A DNA stretch of 64,000 nt from Azonexus sp. (GTDB lineage Bacteria > Pseudomonadota > Gammaproteobacteria > Burkholderiales > Rhodocyclaceae), in contig JAIRKE010000001.1 of NCBI GenBank assembly GCA_031260295.1, positions 124,001 to 188,000 on the forward strand. Reading direction: 5' to 3'. Both the position numbers and the translations under genes were made by a program. Of this stretch, positions 47,510-60,791 are shown in pieces. Within the stretch, counting starts at the first letter, position 1, and each line of letters starts with the position of its first letter. The notes below the pieces were generated by a model. The model had not been told where the DNA came from and made no database searches. It worked only from the letters and a program-made list of their open reading frames with translations.

Positions 47510-48552
47510 TGCCTGATCCGGCGGGTGTGGTTCTTTCGCTGGCCGACATCGCCGCCCGCCTGGGCGGCGATGTGCTTGGCGACGCGCAAACGCGCATCCA
47601 CCAGATTGCCCCGCTGACTTCGGCCGGCGCGGGCGAGATCGGTTTTCTCACCAACCTGAAGTACCGCGACCAGTTGCAGACGACGCGTGCCTCGGCGGTT
47701 ATCCTGGCACCGGAATTCGCCGATGCGGTCAGCCTGCCGCGCATTATCTGCAAGAATCCTTACGCCTATTACGCACGCTTGGCGGCCTTGCTCAATCCGC
47801 CGGTGGCCGCTATTCCTGGCGTCCACGCCTTGGCCGACTGCGCGTCGCCGGTGCCGGCCAGCGCCCGTATCGGTGCCCATGTCAGCATCGGCGCCGGGGT
47901 AGCGTTGGGCGAGGGCGTCGTGATTCATCCTGGCTGCGTCATCGGCGACGGTGCCGCGATCGGCGACGGCAGCGTGCTGTATCCCAACGTCACCGTCTAT
48001 GCCGGCTGCCGCATCGGCAGCCGGTGCATCCTGCATTCGGGCGCGGTGATCGGTGCCGACGGTTTCGGCTTCGCGCCGGATGGCGGGCAGTGGGTCAAGA
48101 TTCCGCAGATCGGCCGGGTCATTGTCGGCGACGACGTCGAGATCGGTGCCAATACCACCATCGACCGTGGGGCGCTGGACGACACTCTGGTCGGTGATGG
48201 CAGCAAGATCGACAACCAGGTTCAGATCGCCCACAACTGCATCATCGGCCGCCATTGCGTGATCGCCGGCAGCGTCGGCATGGCCGGCAGCGTCACCTTG
48301 CACGACAACGTGATCCTCGGCGGCGCGGCGATGATTTCCGGGCATGTCAGCATCGCGTCCGGCGCGGTGATTTCCGGCGGCTCGCTGGTGATGAAGAACA
48401 TCACCCGGCCGGGGCGGTACACCAGCGTGTTCCCGCTCGAGGAGCACAGCCGCTGGGTGCGCAACGCAGCGCATGTTCGCCATCTGGCCCGGCTGGCCGA
48501 GCGCGTATCTGAACTTGAGAAAAAGCTTAAAGAAACAAATATAGAAAGTTGA
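47509..48552 (+). CDS. lpxD: UDP-3-O-(3-hydroxyacyl)glucosamine N-acyltransferase
   Basis: 347 residues. An N-terminal uridine-binding domain is followed by a left-handed beta helix of hexapeptide repeats (about 100-300), with the catalytic His in [10 protein letters not shown], then a C-terminal helix. It adds the N-linked 3-hydroxyacyl chain, the third step of lipid A synthesis. The last codons and the short gap to fabZ are conspicuously A-rich compared with the rest of the operon. Confidence 0.95.
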   Translation: MPDPAGVVLSLADIAARLGGDVLGDAQTRIHQIAPLTSAGAGEIGFLTNLKYRDQLQTTRASAVILAPEFADAVSLPRIICKNPYAYYARLAALLNPPVAAIPGVHALADCASPVPASARIGAHVSIGAGVALGEGVVIHPGCVIGDGAAIGDGSVLYPNVTVYAGCRIGSRCILHSGAVIGADGFGFAPDGGQWVKIPQIGRVIVGDDVEIGANTTIDRGALDDTLVGDGSKIDNQVQIAHNCIIGRHCVIAGSVGMAGSVTLHDNVILGGAAMISGHVSIASGAVISGGSLVMKNITRPGRYTSVFPLEEHSRWVRNAAHVRHLARLAERVSELEKKLKETNIES

Positions 48553-48556
48553 TTAA

Positions 48557-48991
48557 ATGGACATTCATGAAATTCTTGAACACTTGCCGCACCGCTACCC
48601 GTTTCTGCTGGTGGATCGGATCGTCGCCATCGAGCCGGGCAAGTTCATTCATGCCTACAAGAACGTCTCGATCAACGAGCCGTATTTTGTCGGTCACTTT
48701 CCGCATCATCCGGTGATGCCCGGCGTGCTGATCACGGAGGCGCTGGCCCAGGCCGCCGGCATCCTGTCGTTCAAGACCCTGGAAGCCAAGCCGGACCTCC
48801 ATTCGCTGTTCTATTTCGTTGGCATCGACGAGTGCCGCTTCAAGAAGCCGGTCATGCCGGGCGATCAGTTGCACCTGCACGTCGAAATGCTGCGCCAGAT
48901 GCGCGGTGTCGGAAAATTCAAGGCGGAAGCCAAGGTCGACGGCCAGATCGTCGCCGAAGCCATGCTGATGTGCGCCAAGCGGGATATTTGA
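48557..48991 (+). CDS. fabZ: 3-hydroxyacyl-ACP dehydratase FabZ
   Basis: 144 residues, one hot-dog fold. The catalytic His lies in [13 protein letters not shown], followed by the Glu in [10 protein letters not shown]. It dehydrates 3-hydroxyacyl-ACP in fatty acid synthesis and so competes with LpxA/LpxD for the same acyl donors, which explains its place between those genes. It is one base from lpxA. Confidence 0.96.
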   Translation: MDIHEILEHLPHRYPFLLVDRIVAIEPGKFIHAYKNVSINEPYFVGHFPHHPVMPGVLITEALAQAAGILSFKTLEAKPDLHSLFYFVGIDECRFKKPVMPGDQLHLHVEMLRQMRGVGKFKAEAKVDGQIVAEAMLMCAKRDI

Positions 48992-48992
48992 C

Positions 48993-49763
48993 ATGATCCA
49001 TCCGACCGCTATCGTCGACCCGGCCGCCCGGATCGCCGCCAACGTCAAGATCGGCCCCTACAGCATCATCGGGCCACATGTCGAGATCGGCGAAAACACC
49101 GTGATCGGGCCGCATGTGGTGATCAGCGGCCACACCCGGATCGGACGCGGTAACCGCATCTTCCAGTTCAGTTCGCTGGGCGAGGCGCCGCAGGACAAGA
49201 AATACGCCGGCGAGCCGACCCGCCTGGAAATCGGCGACCGCAACACCATCCGCGAGTACTGCACCTTCAACCTGGGCACGGTCCAGGACGCTGGCGTTAC
49301 TCGCATCGGCGATGACAATTGGATCATGGCCTACGTCCACATCGCCCATGACTGCCAGGTCGGCAACAAGACCATTTTCGCCAACAACGCCCAACTGGCC
49401 GGTCACGTCGTCGTCGAGGATTGGGCCATTTTCGGCGGCTATACCGGCGTCCATCAATTCTGCCGGATCGGCGCCCACGTTATGACTGCGGTCGCTACCG
49501 TCGTCTTGCATGATGTGCCGCCTTACCTGATGGCGGCGGGCAACTCTGCCCAGCCCTATGGCATCAACGTCGAAGGCTTGAAGCGTCGTGGCTTCAGCGC
49601 CGATTCGCTGTTGGCCCTGAAGCGCGCCTACCGGACACTGTACAAATCGGGCCTGCTGCTTGAGGAAGCCAAACAAAAACTCGCCGAGGACGCAAAGACG
49701 CAGCCGGATGTGCAGCGTTTCGTCGATTTCCTCGAAGTATCAAAGCGCGGCATCATCCGCTGA
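48993..49763 (+). CDS. lpxA: UDP-N-acetylglucosamine acyltransferase
   Basis: 256 residues. A beta helix of hexapeptide repeats is visible from residue 2 to about 185, with the catalytic His in [12 protein letters not shown], followed by a helical C-terminal domain. It catalyses the first step of lipid A synthesis. Length and order (fabZ-lpxA-lpxB) are standard. Confidence 0.96.
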   Translation: MIHPTAIVDPAARIAANVKIGPYSIIGPHVEIGENTVIGPHVVISGHTRIGRGNRIFQFSSLGEAPQDKKYAGEPTRLEIGDRNTIREYCTFNLGTVQDAGVTRIGDDNWIMAYVHIAHDCQVGNKTIFANNAQLAGHVVVEDWAIFGGYTGVHQFCRIGAHVMTAVATVVLHDVPPYLMAAGNSAQPYGINVEGLKRRGFSADSLLALKRAYRTLYKSGLLLEEAKQKLAEDAKTQPDVQRFVDFLEVSKRGIIR

Positions 49764-49764
49764 C

Positions 49765-50910
49765 ATGGGTAGAGCTGTACGGATTGCCATGGTGGCCGGG
49801 GAAGCCTCCGGCGACCTGCTGGCCAGCCACCTGATCGCCGCGCTCAAAGAGCGCTTGCCGGAAGCCGAATTCTTCGGCATCGGCGGCCCGAAAATGCAGG
49901 GGCGGGGCTTCGATGCCTGGTGGCCGCTGGAGAAACTGGCGGTCATGGGCTACGTCGATGCGCTGCGTAATTACCGGGAGATTGCCGGCATCCGGCGACG
50001 CCTGAAAAAACGCCTGCTCGATCAGCGTCCCGATATCTTCATTGGCGTCGATGCCCCCGACTTCAATCTCGGACTTGAAGCCGACCTGAAGGCCGCCGGC
50101 ATCAAGACCATCCACTACGTCAGTCCGTCGATCTGGGCATGGCGCGGTGGCCGGATCAAGAAAATCGGCAAAGCCGTCGACCGCGTGCTGGCGCTGTTTC
50201 CGATGGAGCCGCCGCTGTACCAGAAAGCGGGCATCCCGGTCACCTACGTTGGCCATCCGCTGGCCGACATCATTCCGCTGCAAACCAGCAAGCCGGCCGT
50301 GCGCGAAACCTTGCAGATTGCCCGCGAGGCGCCGGTGTTCGCGCTGCTGCCGGGCAGCCGGCAAGGCGAACTGGCGCTGATGGCCGATATTTTCGTGCAG
50401 ACCGCCCAGCGGGTCCGGGAACACCTACCCGAAGCGCTGTTCGTGGTGCCGTTGGCGACGCGCGAAACGCGCCTGCAATTCGAAGCGGCGATTTATCGCC
50501 AGCAGGCCGCCGATGTGCCGTTCCGCCTGCTGTTCGGCCACGCCCAGGACGCCCTCGGCGCCGCCGACGTATCGCTGGTCGCCAGCGGCACGGCAACGCT
50601 CGAAGCGGCGCTGCTCAAGCGGCCGATGGTCATCACCTATAAGGTCACCGGTACGACCTACTGGATCGCCAAGCGCCTGGTACGCCATCCTTTCGTCGGC
50701 CTGCCCAACATCCTGGCCGGCCGCGAGGTGGTGCCGGAAATACTCCAGGACGACGCTACGCCGGAAAATCTGGCGGCCGCCCTGGTCAAGCTGTACGAGG
50801 ACAAGGAGAACGCGCGCGCCGTCGCCGACGCCTTCACCGACATCCATCTGCAACTGCGCCAGAACACAGCGGAGAAGGCCGCCCAGGCGGTCATCGAGTG
50901 CCTGAGCTAA
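49765..50910 (+). CDS. lpxB: Lipid-A-disaccharide synthase
   Basis: 381 residues, GT-B fold. The N-terminal [33 protein letters not shown] and the C-terminal [17 protein letters not shown] are family hallmarks. It condenses UDP-diacylglucosamine with lipid X. ATG 49765 is one base after the lpxA stop; the longer frame from 49660 is read inside lpxA and is rejected. The end overlaps rnhB by 13 bases. Confidence 0.95.
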   Translation: MGRAVRIAMVAGEASGDLLASHLIAALKERLPEAEFFGIGGPKMQGRGFDAWWPLEKLAVMGYVDALRNYREIAGIRRRLKKRLLDQRPDIFIGVDAPDFNLGLEADLKAAGIKTIHYVSPSIWAWRGGRIKKIGKAVDRVLALFPMEPPLYQKAGIPVTYVGHPLADIIPLQTSKPAVRETLQIAREAPVFALLPGSRQGELALMADIFVQTAQRVREHLPEALFVVPLATRETRLQFEAAIYRQQAADVPFRLLFGHAQDALGAADVSLVASGTATLEAALLKRPMVITYKVTGTTYWIAKRLVRHPFVGLPNILAGREVVPEILQDDATPENLAAALVKLYEDKENARAVADAFTDIHLQLRQNTAEKAAQAVIECLS

Positions 50911-51482
50911 TCATCCCCCCCGGCCTCGTCTGCGGCATCGACGAAGCCGGACGCGGGCCGCTGGCCGGCCCGGTGGTGGCGGCGGCGGTGATTCTCGATG
51001 CGGCGCGACCGATTTCGGGTCTTAACGATTCCAAGAAACTGAGCGAAAAGAAACGCAACGAACTGGCGGCGCTGATCCGCGAGCGTGCCATCGCTTGGGC
51101 GGTGGCCGAGGCCAGTATCGAGGAAATAGACCGGCTCAATATCCTGCACGCCACGATGCTGGCCATGCAACGGGCCGTTGCCGGCCTCGCCGTGGCGCCG
51201 GAGCGGGCGCTGGTGGACGGCAACCGCTGCCCGAGCTTGCCGATTCCCGCCGAGGCGGTGGTCAAGGGCGATGGCAAGATCGCCTCAATCGCCGCCGCCT
51301 CGATTCTCGCCAAGACCGTGCGCGACGCCGGCATGCTGGCCTTGCATGCTGCTCATCCGCAATATGGTTTCGACCGCCACATGGGCTACCCGACGGCGGC
51401 GCACCGCGCTGCGCTGGAAATTCACGGCGCTTCGCCCGCGCATCGGAAGAGCTTTGGACCGGTAGCGAGATGTCTGTCATGA
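50898..51482 (+). CDS. rnhB: Ribonuclease HII
   Basis: 194 residues. The [11 protein letters not shown] motif carries the first two catalytic acids; [12 protein letters not shown] and a later DGNRCP and [14 protein letters not shown] follow. It cleaves RNA in RNA-DNA hybrids, including single ribonucleotides. The start is GTG 50898 within the end of lpxB. The stop overlaps the next gene. Confidence 0.93.
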   Translation: MPELIIPPGLVCGIDEAGRGPLAGPVVAAAVILDAARPISGLNDSKKLSEKKRNELAALIRERAIAWAVAEASIEEIDRLNILHATMLAMQRAVAGLAVAPERALVDGNRCPSLPIPAEAVVKGDGKIASIAAASILAKTVRDAGMLALHAAHPQYGFDRHMGYPTAAHRAALEIHGASPAHRKSFGPVARCLS

Positions 51483-52246
51483 AATTGATCCGCTCGCGCG
51501 ACAACGCTTTCTTCAAGCAGCTCAAGCGCCTTGCCGAATCGGGGCGTGAGCGGCGCAAAAGTAACCGGACATTGCTCGACGGCGTGCATCTGGTCGCCGC
51601 CTATGAAGCGGCGCACGGCCCGGTGGAAACATTGGTGGCGGCCGAGTCGGCGCTCGGCAGCGGCGAGATCGGCGATTTCGTCGGCGGCCGCGACATCGTC
51701 GTGCTGGCCGACAGCCTGCTGCGCGATCTCGGCCTGGTCGAGACGCCGAGCGGCCTGCTGGCGGTAGTGCCGCTGCCCGCCACGGCAGGTATTCCGCAGG
51801 CGGATGCCGACGCGGTGCTGCTCGACGGTGTGCAAGACCCCGGCAATGTCGGTGCTTTGCTGCGTACCGCGGCGGCGGTGGGGATTCGCCAGGTCTTGCT
51901 GTCGCCGGGCTGCGCTGCGGCATGGTCGCCGAAAGTATTGCGCGCCGGGCAGGGCGCTCATTTCGCCTTGAGCATCTTTGAGGAAGCCGATCTCCCGGCC
52001 TTTCTCGCCGCCTATCGCGGCACCGCCGCCGTCACCTGCCTCGATGGCGCCACCTCGCTCTACGATGCGCGCTGGAACGGGCCGCTGGCCTGGGTGTTTG
52101 GCGCCGAAGGGCAGGGCGTGCGGCAGGAACTGATCGAGCGCGCCGGGCTACGCATCCGCATCCCGATGCCGGGCGCCGTCGAGTCGCTCAACGTCGCGGC
52201 CGCCGCCGCCGTCTGCCTGTTCGAGGCGTTGCGCCGCCGGCTGTAA
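51479..52246 (+). CDS. TrmH/SpoU-family RNA 2'-O-methyltransferase
   Basis: 255 residues. The N-terminal substrate-binding part ([17 protein letters not shown]) is followed by the knotted SPOUT domain with motif 1 [16 protein letters not shown], motif 2 [10 protein letters not shown] and motif 3 [18 protein letters not shown]. It methylates ribose in rRNA or tRNA; the exact position cannot be assigned. ATG 51479 overlaps the rnhB stop as ATGA; an ATG three codons earlier (51470) is possible. It is the last gene of the large operon. Confidence 0.88.
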   Translation: MKLIRSRDNAFFKQLKRLAESGRERRKSNRTLLDGVHLVAAYEAAHGPVETLVAAESALGSGEIGDFVGGRDIVVLADSLLRDLGLVETPSGLLAVVPLPATAGIPQADADAVLLDGVQDPGNVGALLRTAAAVGIRQVLLSPGCAAAWSPKVLRAGQGAHFALSIFEEADLPAFLAAYRGTAAVTCLDGATSLYDARWNGPLAWVFGAEGQGVRQELIERAGLRIRIPMPGAVESLNVAAAAAVCLFEALRRRL

Positions 52247-52273
52247 CGTCAAACTCGAAGCGGGCGAGCGCGT

Positions 52274-52302
52274 GGATTGTTTCCAATCGAGCCGTTATAG
52301 TC
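52274..52302 (+). promoter_or_regulatory. Candidate promoter of glycolipid operon
   Basis: TATAGT at 52297-52302 with a weak TGGATT 17 bases upstream, 28 bases before the glycosyltransferase ATG. Confidence 0.35.
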
Positions 52303-52330
52303 CGCGCTTCCCTCAAACCGGAGTATCCCC

Positions 52331-53464
52331 ATGTCTGCCGCAAAAAAGATTCTTCTTCTGAGCGTTTCAGCCGGGGCAGGGCATATGCGCGCTGCCGAAG
52401 CCTTGCATCAGTGCGCGCAACGGCAGTTTCCCGAGGCGCGGACGTTGCATCTCGATGTCATGCAATATGTCACCGCCGCCTTTCGCAAAATCTACACCAG
52501 CGGCTATATGAAGCTCGTGACCGCCAGCCCGACGATGTGGCGGCTGCTTTACGAAAAATCGGACGAGGCCGATCCGCGTTCGCCGATGCAGAAGCTGCGC
52601 CGCGCCAGCGAGCGGCTCAACACCAAGGCGCTGCTGCGCGCGGTGAAGGAATTCGCGCCGGATGCTGTGATCTGCACACACTTTTTGCCCGCCGAATTAC
52701 TGATGCACGAGATTCGCCGCCAGCGCATTAATTTGCCGGTGTGGGTGCAGGTGACGGATTTCGACCTGCATCGCATGTGGATCATGCCGCGCATGACGGG
52801 CTATTTCGCGGCCAATGAAGAAATCGCCGCGCGCATGCGGCAGTTGATCGAGCCGTCGGCGCAAATTCATTGCACCGGCATCCCCATCATGCCCGCTTTT
52901 GGCGATGCGCCCGACGCGCTAGCGGCGCGGCAGCAGTTCGGACTCGATCCCTCGCGCAGCATGGTGTTGCTGATGGGCGGCGGCGCTGGCATGGGCGGGC
53001 TGGATGAGGTGGCGCGCGCCCTGCTGGCGATTGAACACGATTTTCAACTGGTCGTGCTGGCCGGCAAGAATCAGGAAACCTTGCAGGCGCTGCAAACGCT
53101 GGCGGCGCAACATCCGGGGCGGCTGATTCCACTGGGTTTCACCGATCAGGTGCATCGTCTGCTGGCCTGCGCCAGCTTCGTCGTCACCAAGCCGGGCGGC
53201 CTCTCCACCTCTGAATCCCTGGCGCTGGGCGTGCCGATGATCGTCAACAGCCCGATTCCCGGACAGGAGGAGCGCAATGCCGACTACCTGCTGGAGCAGG
53301 GCGCGGCGCTCAAGGCAGTAGATGAAATCGCGCTGGCCTGGCGCGTGCGCCGCCTGTTGAGCGAACCCGGCTTGCTCGACGCCATGCGTGAGCGCGCCGC
53401 CGCGCTGGGCCGCCCGCAGGCCGCCCGTGATGTGCTGCGGGTCGTGCTCGGGCAGCTTGCATGA
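52331..53464 (+). CDS. MGDG-synthase-like glycosyltransferase (GT28)
   Basis: 377 residues, GT-B fold. The N-terminal half matches the MGDG synthase N-domain (LLLSVSAGAGHMRAAEAL, then TDFDLHRMW). The C-terminal half has the UDP-sugar donor site GGGAGMGG and VTKPGGLSTSESLALGVPM. Relatives are monogalactosyl- and processive glucosyl-diacylglycerol synthases, so the likely product is a glycosyl-diacylglycerol in the inner membrane. Such lipids replace phospholipids in some bacteria under phosphate limitation. It is the first of three overlapping genes; the stop overlaps the next ATG as ATGA. Confidence 0.85.
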   Translation: MSAAKKILLLSVSAGAGHMRAAEALHQCAQRQFPEARTLHLDVMQYVTAAFRKIYTSGYMKLVTASPTMWRLLYEKSDEADPRSPMQKLRRASERLNTKALLRAVKEFAPDAVICTHFLPAELLMHEIRRQRINLPVWVQVTDFDLHRMWIMPRMTGYFAANEEIAARMRQLIEPSAQIHCTGIPIMPAFGDAPDALAARQQFGLDPSRSMVLLMGGGAGMGGLDEVARALLAIEHDFQLVVLAGKNQETLQALQTLAAQHPGRLIPLGFTDQVHRLLACASFVVTKPGGLSTSESLALGVPMIVNSPIPGQEERNADYLLEQGAALKAVDEIALAWRVRRLLSEPGLLDAMRERAAALGRPQAARDVLRVVLGQLA

Positions 53465-53952
53465 GCAACGCCTTGCCGCGCCGTCCGGCGGCAATCGCGC
53501 TGACCCTCGCGGGCGTCTTGCTGCTGGCGTATTTTTTCGCCAATGTCGAAATCCAGATCGAAGGCGGCGCGGGCTGGGCGGCCAATCTGCCAACCTGGCG
53601 CATCGAAAGGCACTGGCTGCTCGATATTTTCTGGGGTGGCCGGCCGATGACCGGCTATCACGCCTGGGTTTTTCCCTGCGTGGCGCTGTTCTTTCATTTT
53701 CCGCTGCTGTTCATGGGGCATTTTTCCTGGCAGGCCGAGGCGCGGGTGATTGCCTGCATCCAGATTTTCTGGATCGTTGAGGATTCTCTCTGGTTTGCCC
53801 TCAATCCCGCTTTCGGTCTGGCGAAATTCAATCCGCGCGACGTGCCCTGGCATATTCACTGGTGGGGGCCGATGCCCGCTGATTACTGGACCTTCCTGGG
53901 CGTGGCGCTGCTATTGTTCACATTTTCCTGCTGGCCTGAGCGGCAACGATGA
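53461..53952 (+). CDS. Membrane protein in glycolipid operon
   Basis: 163 residues with about four hydrophobic helices (IALTLAGVLLLAYFF, AWVFPCVALFFHFPLLFM, VIACIQIFWIVEDSLWF, WTFLGVALLLFTFSC) and many Trp and aromatic residues near the membrane surface. I do not recognise the family. Both ends overlap neighbours by four bases (ATGA), so its product is probably made in step with the glycosyltransferase and the phosphatase. A transporter-accessory or lipid-binding role is possible but not shown. Confidence 0.75.
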   Translation: MSNALPRRPAAIALTLAGVLLLAYFFANVEIQIEGGAGWAANLPTWRIERHWLLDIFWGGRPMTGYHAWVFPCVALFFHFPLLFMGHFSWQAEARVIACIQIFWIVEDSLWFALNPAFGLAKFNPRDVPWHIHWWGPMPADYWTFLGVALLLFTFSCWPERQR

Positions 53953-54542
53953 AAACCCTCATTTCTGCTTTCCTGTTGAGTCTGGCGCTGATTTCCCCTG
54001 GTGTGGCGCAGACCGCGCCGCCGCTGGCCGAGGCGACGCCGGGCGTGGCCCCGCGCCCCGCTGAATGGGCCACGCCGGTCGACCCGAGCCGCAATCTCTA
54101 TCAGATCACGCCTTGGCTGTACCGCAGCACCCAGCCCGAACAAAGCGATGCCGCGTGGCTGAAAAAACTGGGCATCCGCACCATCATCAATTTCCGCGCC
54201 AATCACAAGGACGAGGATGTGCTCGACCTGACCGGCGTCAAGCTGGTCAGTATTCCGATAGATACCTGGAATATCGGCGACGAGCAGATCATCAGCGCGC
54301 TGCACGCCATCGAAGAAGCGAAACAAGAGGGGCCGGTGCTCATCCACTGCCTGCATGGCGCCGACCGCACGGGCACGGTGGCGGCCATGTACCGCATCCT
54401 CGAACAGGGCTGGACGCGCGAACAGGCGCTACGCGAACTCAAACAGGGTAACTACGGATTCCGTGCCATGTGGGTGAATATTCCGCGCTATATCGAGCGG
54501 GCGAATATCGAAAACCTGCGCACGCGGCTGGCGCGAGAGTAG
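53949..54542 (+). CDS. Secreted dual-specificity / tyrosine phosphatase
   Basis: 197 residues. A signal peptide (about 1-20) is followed by a compact cysteine-phosphatase domain. The P-loop HCLHGADRTG gives CX5R, and an upstream FRANHKDED region may supply the general acid. It is likely periplasmic, where lipid phosphates such as phosphatidylglycerol phosphate, inositol-like lipids or undecaprenyl pyrophosphate are more plausible substrates than phosphoproteins. It is the last gene of the three-gene unit. A comparable cysteine-phosphatase domain occurs in the YnbD-like gene, also beside lipid genes. Confidence 0.82.
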   Translation: MKTLISAFLLSLALISPGVAQTAPPLAEATPGVAPRPAEWATPVDPSRNLYQITPWLYRSTQPEQSDAAWLKKLGIRTIINFRANHKDEDVLDLTGVKLVSIPIDTWNIGDEQIISALHAIEEAKQEGPVLIHCLHGADRTGTVAAMYRILEQGWTREQALRELKQGNYGFRAMWVNIPRYIERANIENLRTRLARE

Positions 54543-54551
54543 AGCTAAAGA

Positions 54552-55370
54552 CTATCGCAGCTTCAGTTCCTGCAGGATGGTGGTCGAGATTTCCTCGATC
54601 GACTTGGTGGATGAATCCAGCCAGCGGATGCCTTCGCGGCGCATCATCTTCTCGGCTTCGGCGACCTCGAAGCGGCAATTGGGCAGCGCGGCGTATTTGC
54701 TACCGGCGCGTCGTTCCTCGCGAATCTGGTGCAGGCGCTCGGGTTGAATGGTCAGGCCGAACAGCTTGCTGCGGTGCCGTTCCAGCGTGCCGGGCAGGCG
54801 GCCGCGATCGAAATCCTCGGGAATCAGCGGAAAATTGGCGGCTTTCAAGCCGAACTGCATAGCCAGGTACAGCGAGGTCGGGGTTTTGCCGCAGCGCGAT
54901 ACGGCGACCAGGATGACATCCGCCTCCTCTAGGCCGTTGTCGGTGATGCCATCATCGTGGGCCAGCGTGTAATTGATGGCCTCGATGCGCTTCTTATAAT
55001 CGGAACTGTCGGCCGTGCCGTGCGAGCGGCCGACGGTGTGGCTGGATTTGACGCCTAGTTCGGCCTCCAGCGGCGCCAGGTAGGTGTCGAAGTAGGACAG
55101 ACAGAAGGCGTCGGCCTGGTGGACAATGGCCGCCAGCGACTGATCGACCAGTGTCGTGAATATGATCGGTCGCATGCCGTCGGCCTCGCCCTGGGCGTTG
55201 ATGTGGGACACCGCATTCTGGGCCTGCTCGATGCTGTCGAGGAAGGGGATGCGGATTTGCTTGAACTCGATATCCTCGAACTGCGTCAGCAGGCTATGGC
55301 CGAGCGCCTCGACAGTCAGGCCGGTACCGTCGGAGATGAAGAAGACGGTGCGTTTGATCGGATTGGGCAT
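54552..55370 (-). CDS. ppsR: PEP synthase regulatory protein (kinase/pyrophosphorylase)
   Basis: 272 residues of the DUF299 family. The P-loop-like [14 protein letters not shown] near residue 157 binds ADP, and the N-terminal [15 protein letters not shown] is conserved. It inactivates PEP synthase by ADP-dependent phosphorylation and reactivates it by pyrophosphate-forming dephosphorylation, setting the pyruvate/PEP balance. It is divergent from the regulator-ppsA unit beside it, the usual partnership. Confidence 0.93.
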   Translation of the reverse strand: MPNPIKRTVFFISDGTGLTVEALGHSLLTQFEDIEFKQIRIPFLDSIEQAQNAVSHINAQGEADGMRPIIFTTLVDQSLAAIVHQADAFCLSYFDTYLAPLEAELGVKSSHTVGRSHGTADSSDYKKRIEAINYTLAHDDGITDNGLEEADVILVAVSRCGKTPTSLYLAMQFGLKAANFPLIPEDFDRGRLPGTLERHRSKLFGLTIQPERLHQIREERRAGSKYAALPNCRFEVAEAEKMMRREGIRWLDSSTKSIEEISTTILQELKLR

Positions 55371-55433
55371 AGTTCAGGCGGAACGGAAAGGCTGAGGCCG
55401 CCGATTCTAACCGCTACTGCGCCATCCTGATGC

Positions 55434-55494
55434 TTGCGGCTTGCTTGGGCGTTGGCTAAAATATTTCGGTCTTACCAATCAAATTGGTCTTACC
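55434..55494 (+). promoter_or_regulatory. Promoter with tandem GGTCTTACC operators
   Basis: TTGCGG (55434-55439), a 17-bp spacer and TAAAAT (55457-55462) form a promoter. GGTCTTACC occurs at 55468-55476 and 55486-55494, 18 bp apart; the second ends one base before the ATG. Flanks (ACCAAT, AATTGG) extend both toward the AATTGGT-n3-ACCAATT type bound by PdhR/LldR-like FCD regulators. This predicts autoregulation by the downstream GntR protein. Confidence 0.65.
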
Positions 55495-55495
55495 T

Positions 55496-56254
55496 ATGGC
55501 GAACAAACTGCGGGTTCCGCGACTATCCGATGCCGTTGCGGCGTCGCTGGAGCGCCGCATCCTCGAAAGCTCGCTGAAACCGGGCGACCGGTTACCGCCG
55601 GAGCGCGAGCTGGCCGCCGAGTTTGGCGTGTCGCGCCCGAGCTTACGCGAGGCGATCCAGAAGCTGGCCTCGAAAGGCATGGTGCAGAGCCGCCAGGGCG
55701 GCGGCACCTATATTACCGATAGCCTCGATTCGTCTTTCTTCGATCCCTGGCGCGACATGCTCGGCAGCCACCCGGAGCTGCGCGAGGACATGCTCGAATT
55801 CCGCCATATGCTCGAAGGCCAAGCCGCCGCCTGGGCCGCCGAGCGGGCCACCGAGGCCGACCGGCAACGCCTGGAGAGGGCTTTCGCCGAGTTGCGCAAC
55901 GCTTTCGAAAGCGACGACGCAGAACAGCGCTCGGCGGCCGACATCGCCTTCCACCAGGCCATCGGCGATGCCGCCCATAATGCCTTGCTCGGCCACCTGT
56001 CGACGGCGCTGCTGCGCCTGATGCACGACAACATTCGCCTCAACCTCGGCGAACTGAAGGCCATCCCGGCCGCCAATGTGCTGCTGATGAACCAGTACGG
56101 GGCGATCTACAAGGCCATTGTCGAGCGTAAGCCGCAGGTGGCCCGCAGCGCTGCCGAGACACACATCGATTTCGTCCGCGAGACGCTGGCCCAGTCGTTG
56201 CGTTCCGCCGCTCGGCGCGAGACCACCGAATTTTCACCTTCCGTATCCGTTTGA
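55496..56254 (+). CDS. FadR/PdhR-type GntR transcriptional regulator
   Basis: 252 residues from ATG 55496. A winged-helix GntR domain is at about 5-73 (LKPGDRLPPERELAAEFGVSRPSLREAI). An FCD ligand domain follows (about 90-235), whose metal/ligand residues include Asp and His in ADIAFHQAIGDAAHN and a late ETHIDFV. Ligands in this subfamily are usually carboxylates such as pyruvate or lactate. It is 33 bases upstream of ppsA and on the same strand, so it may report pyruvate to the gluconeogenic switch. Two operator-like sites cover its own start. Confidence 0.88.
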   Translation: MANKLRVPRLSDAVAASLERRILESSLKPGDRLPPERELAAEFGVSRPSLREAIQKLASKGMVQSRQGGGTYITDSLDSSFFDPWRDMLGSHPELREDMLEFRHMLEGQAAAWAAERATEADRQRLERAFAELRNAFESDDAEQRSAADIAFHQAIGDAAHNALLGHLSTALLRLMHDNIRLNLGELKAIPAANVLLMNQYGAIYKAIVERKPQVARSAAETHIDFVRETLAQSLRSAARRETTEFSPSVSV

Positions 56255-56287
56255 TTTTTTAATTCGACCCCACTGAAAGGAATCCGC

Positions 56288-58663
<2,376 letters not shown>

Positions 58664-58682
58664 GCGGAAAGGACACCCATCC

Positions 58683-59186
58683 ATGCGATTCATCGGCTTT
58701 CTTGGCATCTTTGCATTGATCCTCGTAAATATTTTGGGATTTGTGCTCACTTGGCATGAACGCGACTTAAAAGGCCTTGCGCTCATGTTGTTCATGGCAG
58801 TGATGCTGGCTTTCTTCGCCTTCATTCTGTGGCGGGGCGCGAGGCTTGAACGCGGCGCCGATCAAGGCATGCTTGCCGTGGGCTGGGCTGGTCAGCCCGT
58901 GGGCTCCTTCTTTCGGAGCGTCGTCGCACGATCTCGTGAAGGTGGCATCTTCCTCGTAGGTGCTGCCGCCTCTGTCATATTCGCTGTGCTGTCGTTCCTT
59001 TGCCCAGACGTTGTGGGCATTTCTCCTGCCAGGGCTTCAGCCCACGCCGTGTTGTTCGGTATATGGCCCGTAACATCATTCGTTTGGTACGTAAAAGTCT
59101 GCGGCCCAACTTTCAAGCCATCCGCCCTCAACTCTATCCTTGTTCTTCTAGGAGCAGGTTTTCCCTTCTATCTTGCGTATGGGTAA
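58683..59186 (+). CDS. Hypothetical four-helix membrane protein
   Basis: 167 residues. Hydrophobic helices are at about 5-22, 32-50, 88-107 and 122-137, with a further one near the C-terminus. There is no signature motif. It starts 19 bases after the ppsA stop and might be read through from it. The end lies about 12 bases from the presumed right end of the IS110 element; the reading frame has a normal stop, so it appears complete rather than cut. Confidence 0.7.
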   Translation: MRFIGFLGIFALILVNILGFVLTWHERDLKGLALMLFMAVMLAFFAFILWRGARLERGADQGMLAVGWAGQPVGSFFRSVVARSREGGIFLVGAAASVIFAVLSFLCPDVVGISPARASAHAVLFGIWPVTSFVWYVKVCGPTFKPSALNSILVLLGAGFPFYLAYG

Positions 59187-59198
59187 ATCCAGGACCGT

Positions 59199-60450
<1,252 letters not shown>

Positions 60451-60458
60451 CAACATGC

Positions 60459-60488
60459 TTGACATCATGATGCGCTAACATCATGATG
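60459..60488 (+). promoter_or_regulatory. vapBC promoter with twin palindromic operators
   Basis: TTGACA (60459-60464), a 17-bp spacer and CATGAT (60482-60487). The self-complementary decamer CATCATGATG occurs twice, at 60463-60472 and 60479-60488, 16 bp apart, covering the -35 and -10. This is the layout expected for repression by an antitoxin-toxin complex. Confidence 0.65.
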
Positions 60489-60524
60489 ATCTGATGCTGC
60501 GGTGCCAAGTTTATGGAGGATCCC

Positions 60525-60791
60525 ATGCGCACGACCATTGACATTCCCGAACGCGAACATGCGCTCTATACCAGTTTGGCGCGTGCGCAGCGGACGAGTT
60601 TCAACAAACTGCTGCTGGATTTGGCCCGGCAAGGTCTGGAATCGAATCACCGAATCGCCGAAGCTGCGCCCGCCTACCGGGTCGATCCGCAGACCGGCCT
60701 TGGCGTATTCCGTTCCGGCCGACCGGTCACGCTCGACGATGTCAAGGCGCTCGAAGACGATGACGACTCTCGTGCTCGCGAGGCGCTATGA
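60525..60791 (+). CDS. vapB: VapB-type antitoxin
   Basis: 88 residues from ATG 60525, with GGAGG eight bases upstream. The N-terminus MRTTIDIPEREHALYTSLA resembles a ribbon-helix-helix DNA-binding domain. The rest is charged and probably disordered until bound, ending in an acidic EDDDDSRAREAL tail. It should neutralise the PIN toxin encoded next and repress the operon through the palindromes upstream. The stop overlaps the toxin ATG (ATGA). Confidence 0.8.
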   Translation: MRTTIDIPEREHALYTSLARAQRTSFNKLLLDLARQGLESNHRIAEAAPAYRVDPQTGLGVFRSGRPVTLDDVKALEDDDDSRAREAL

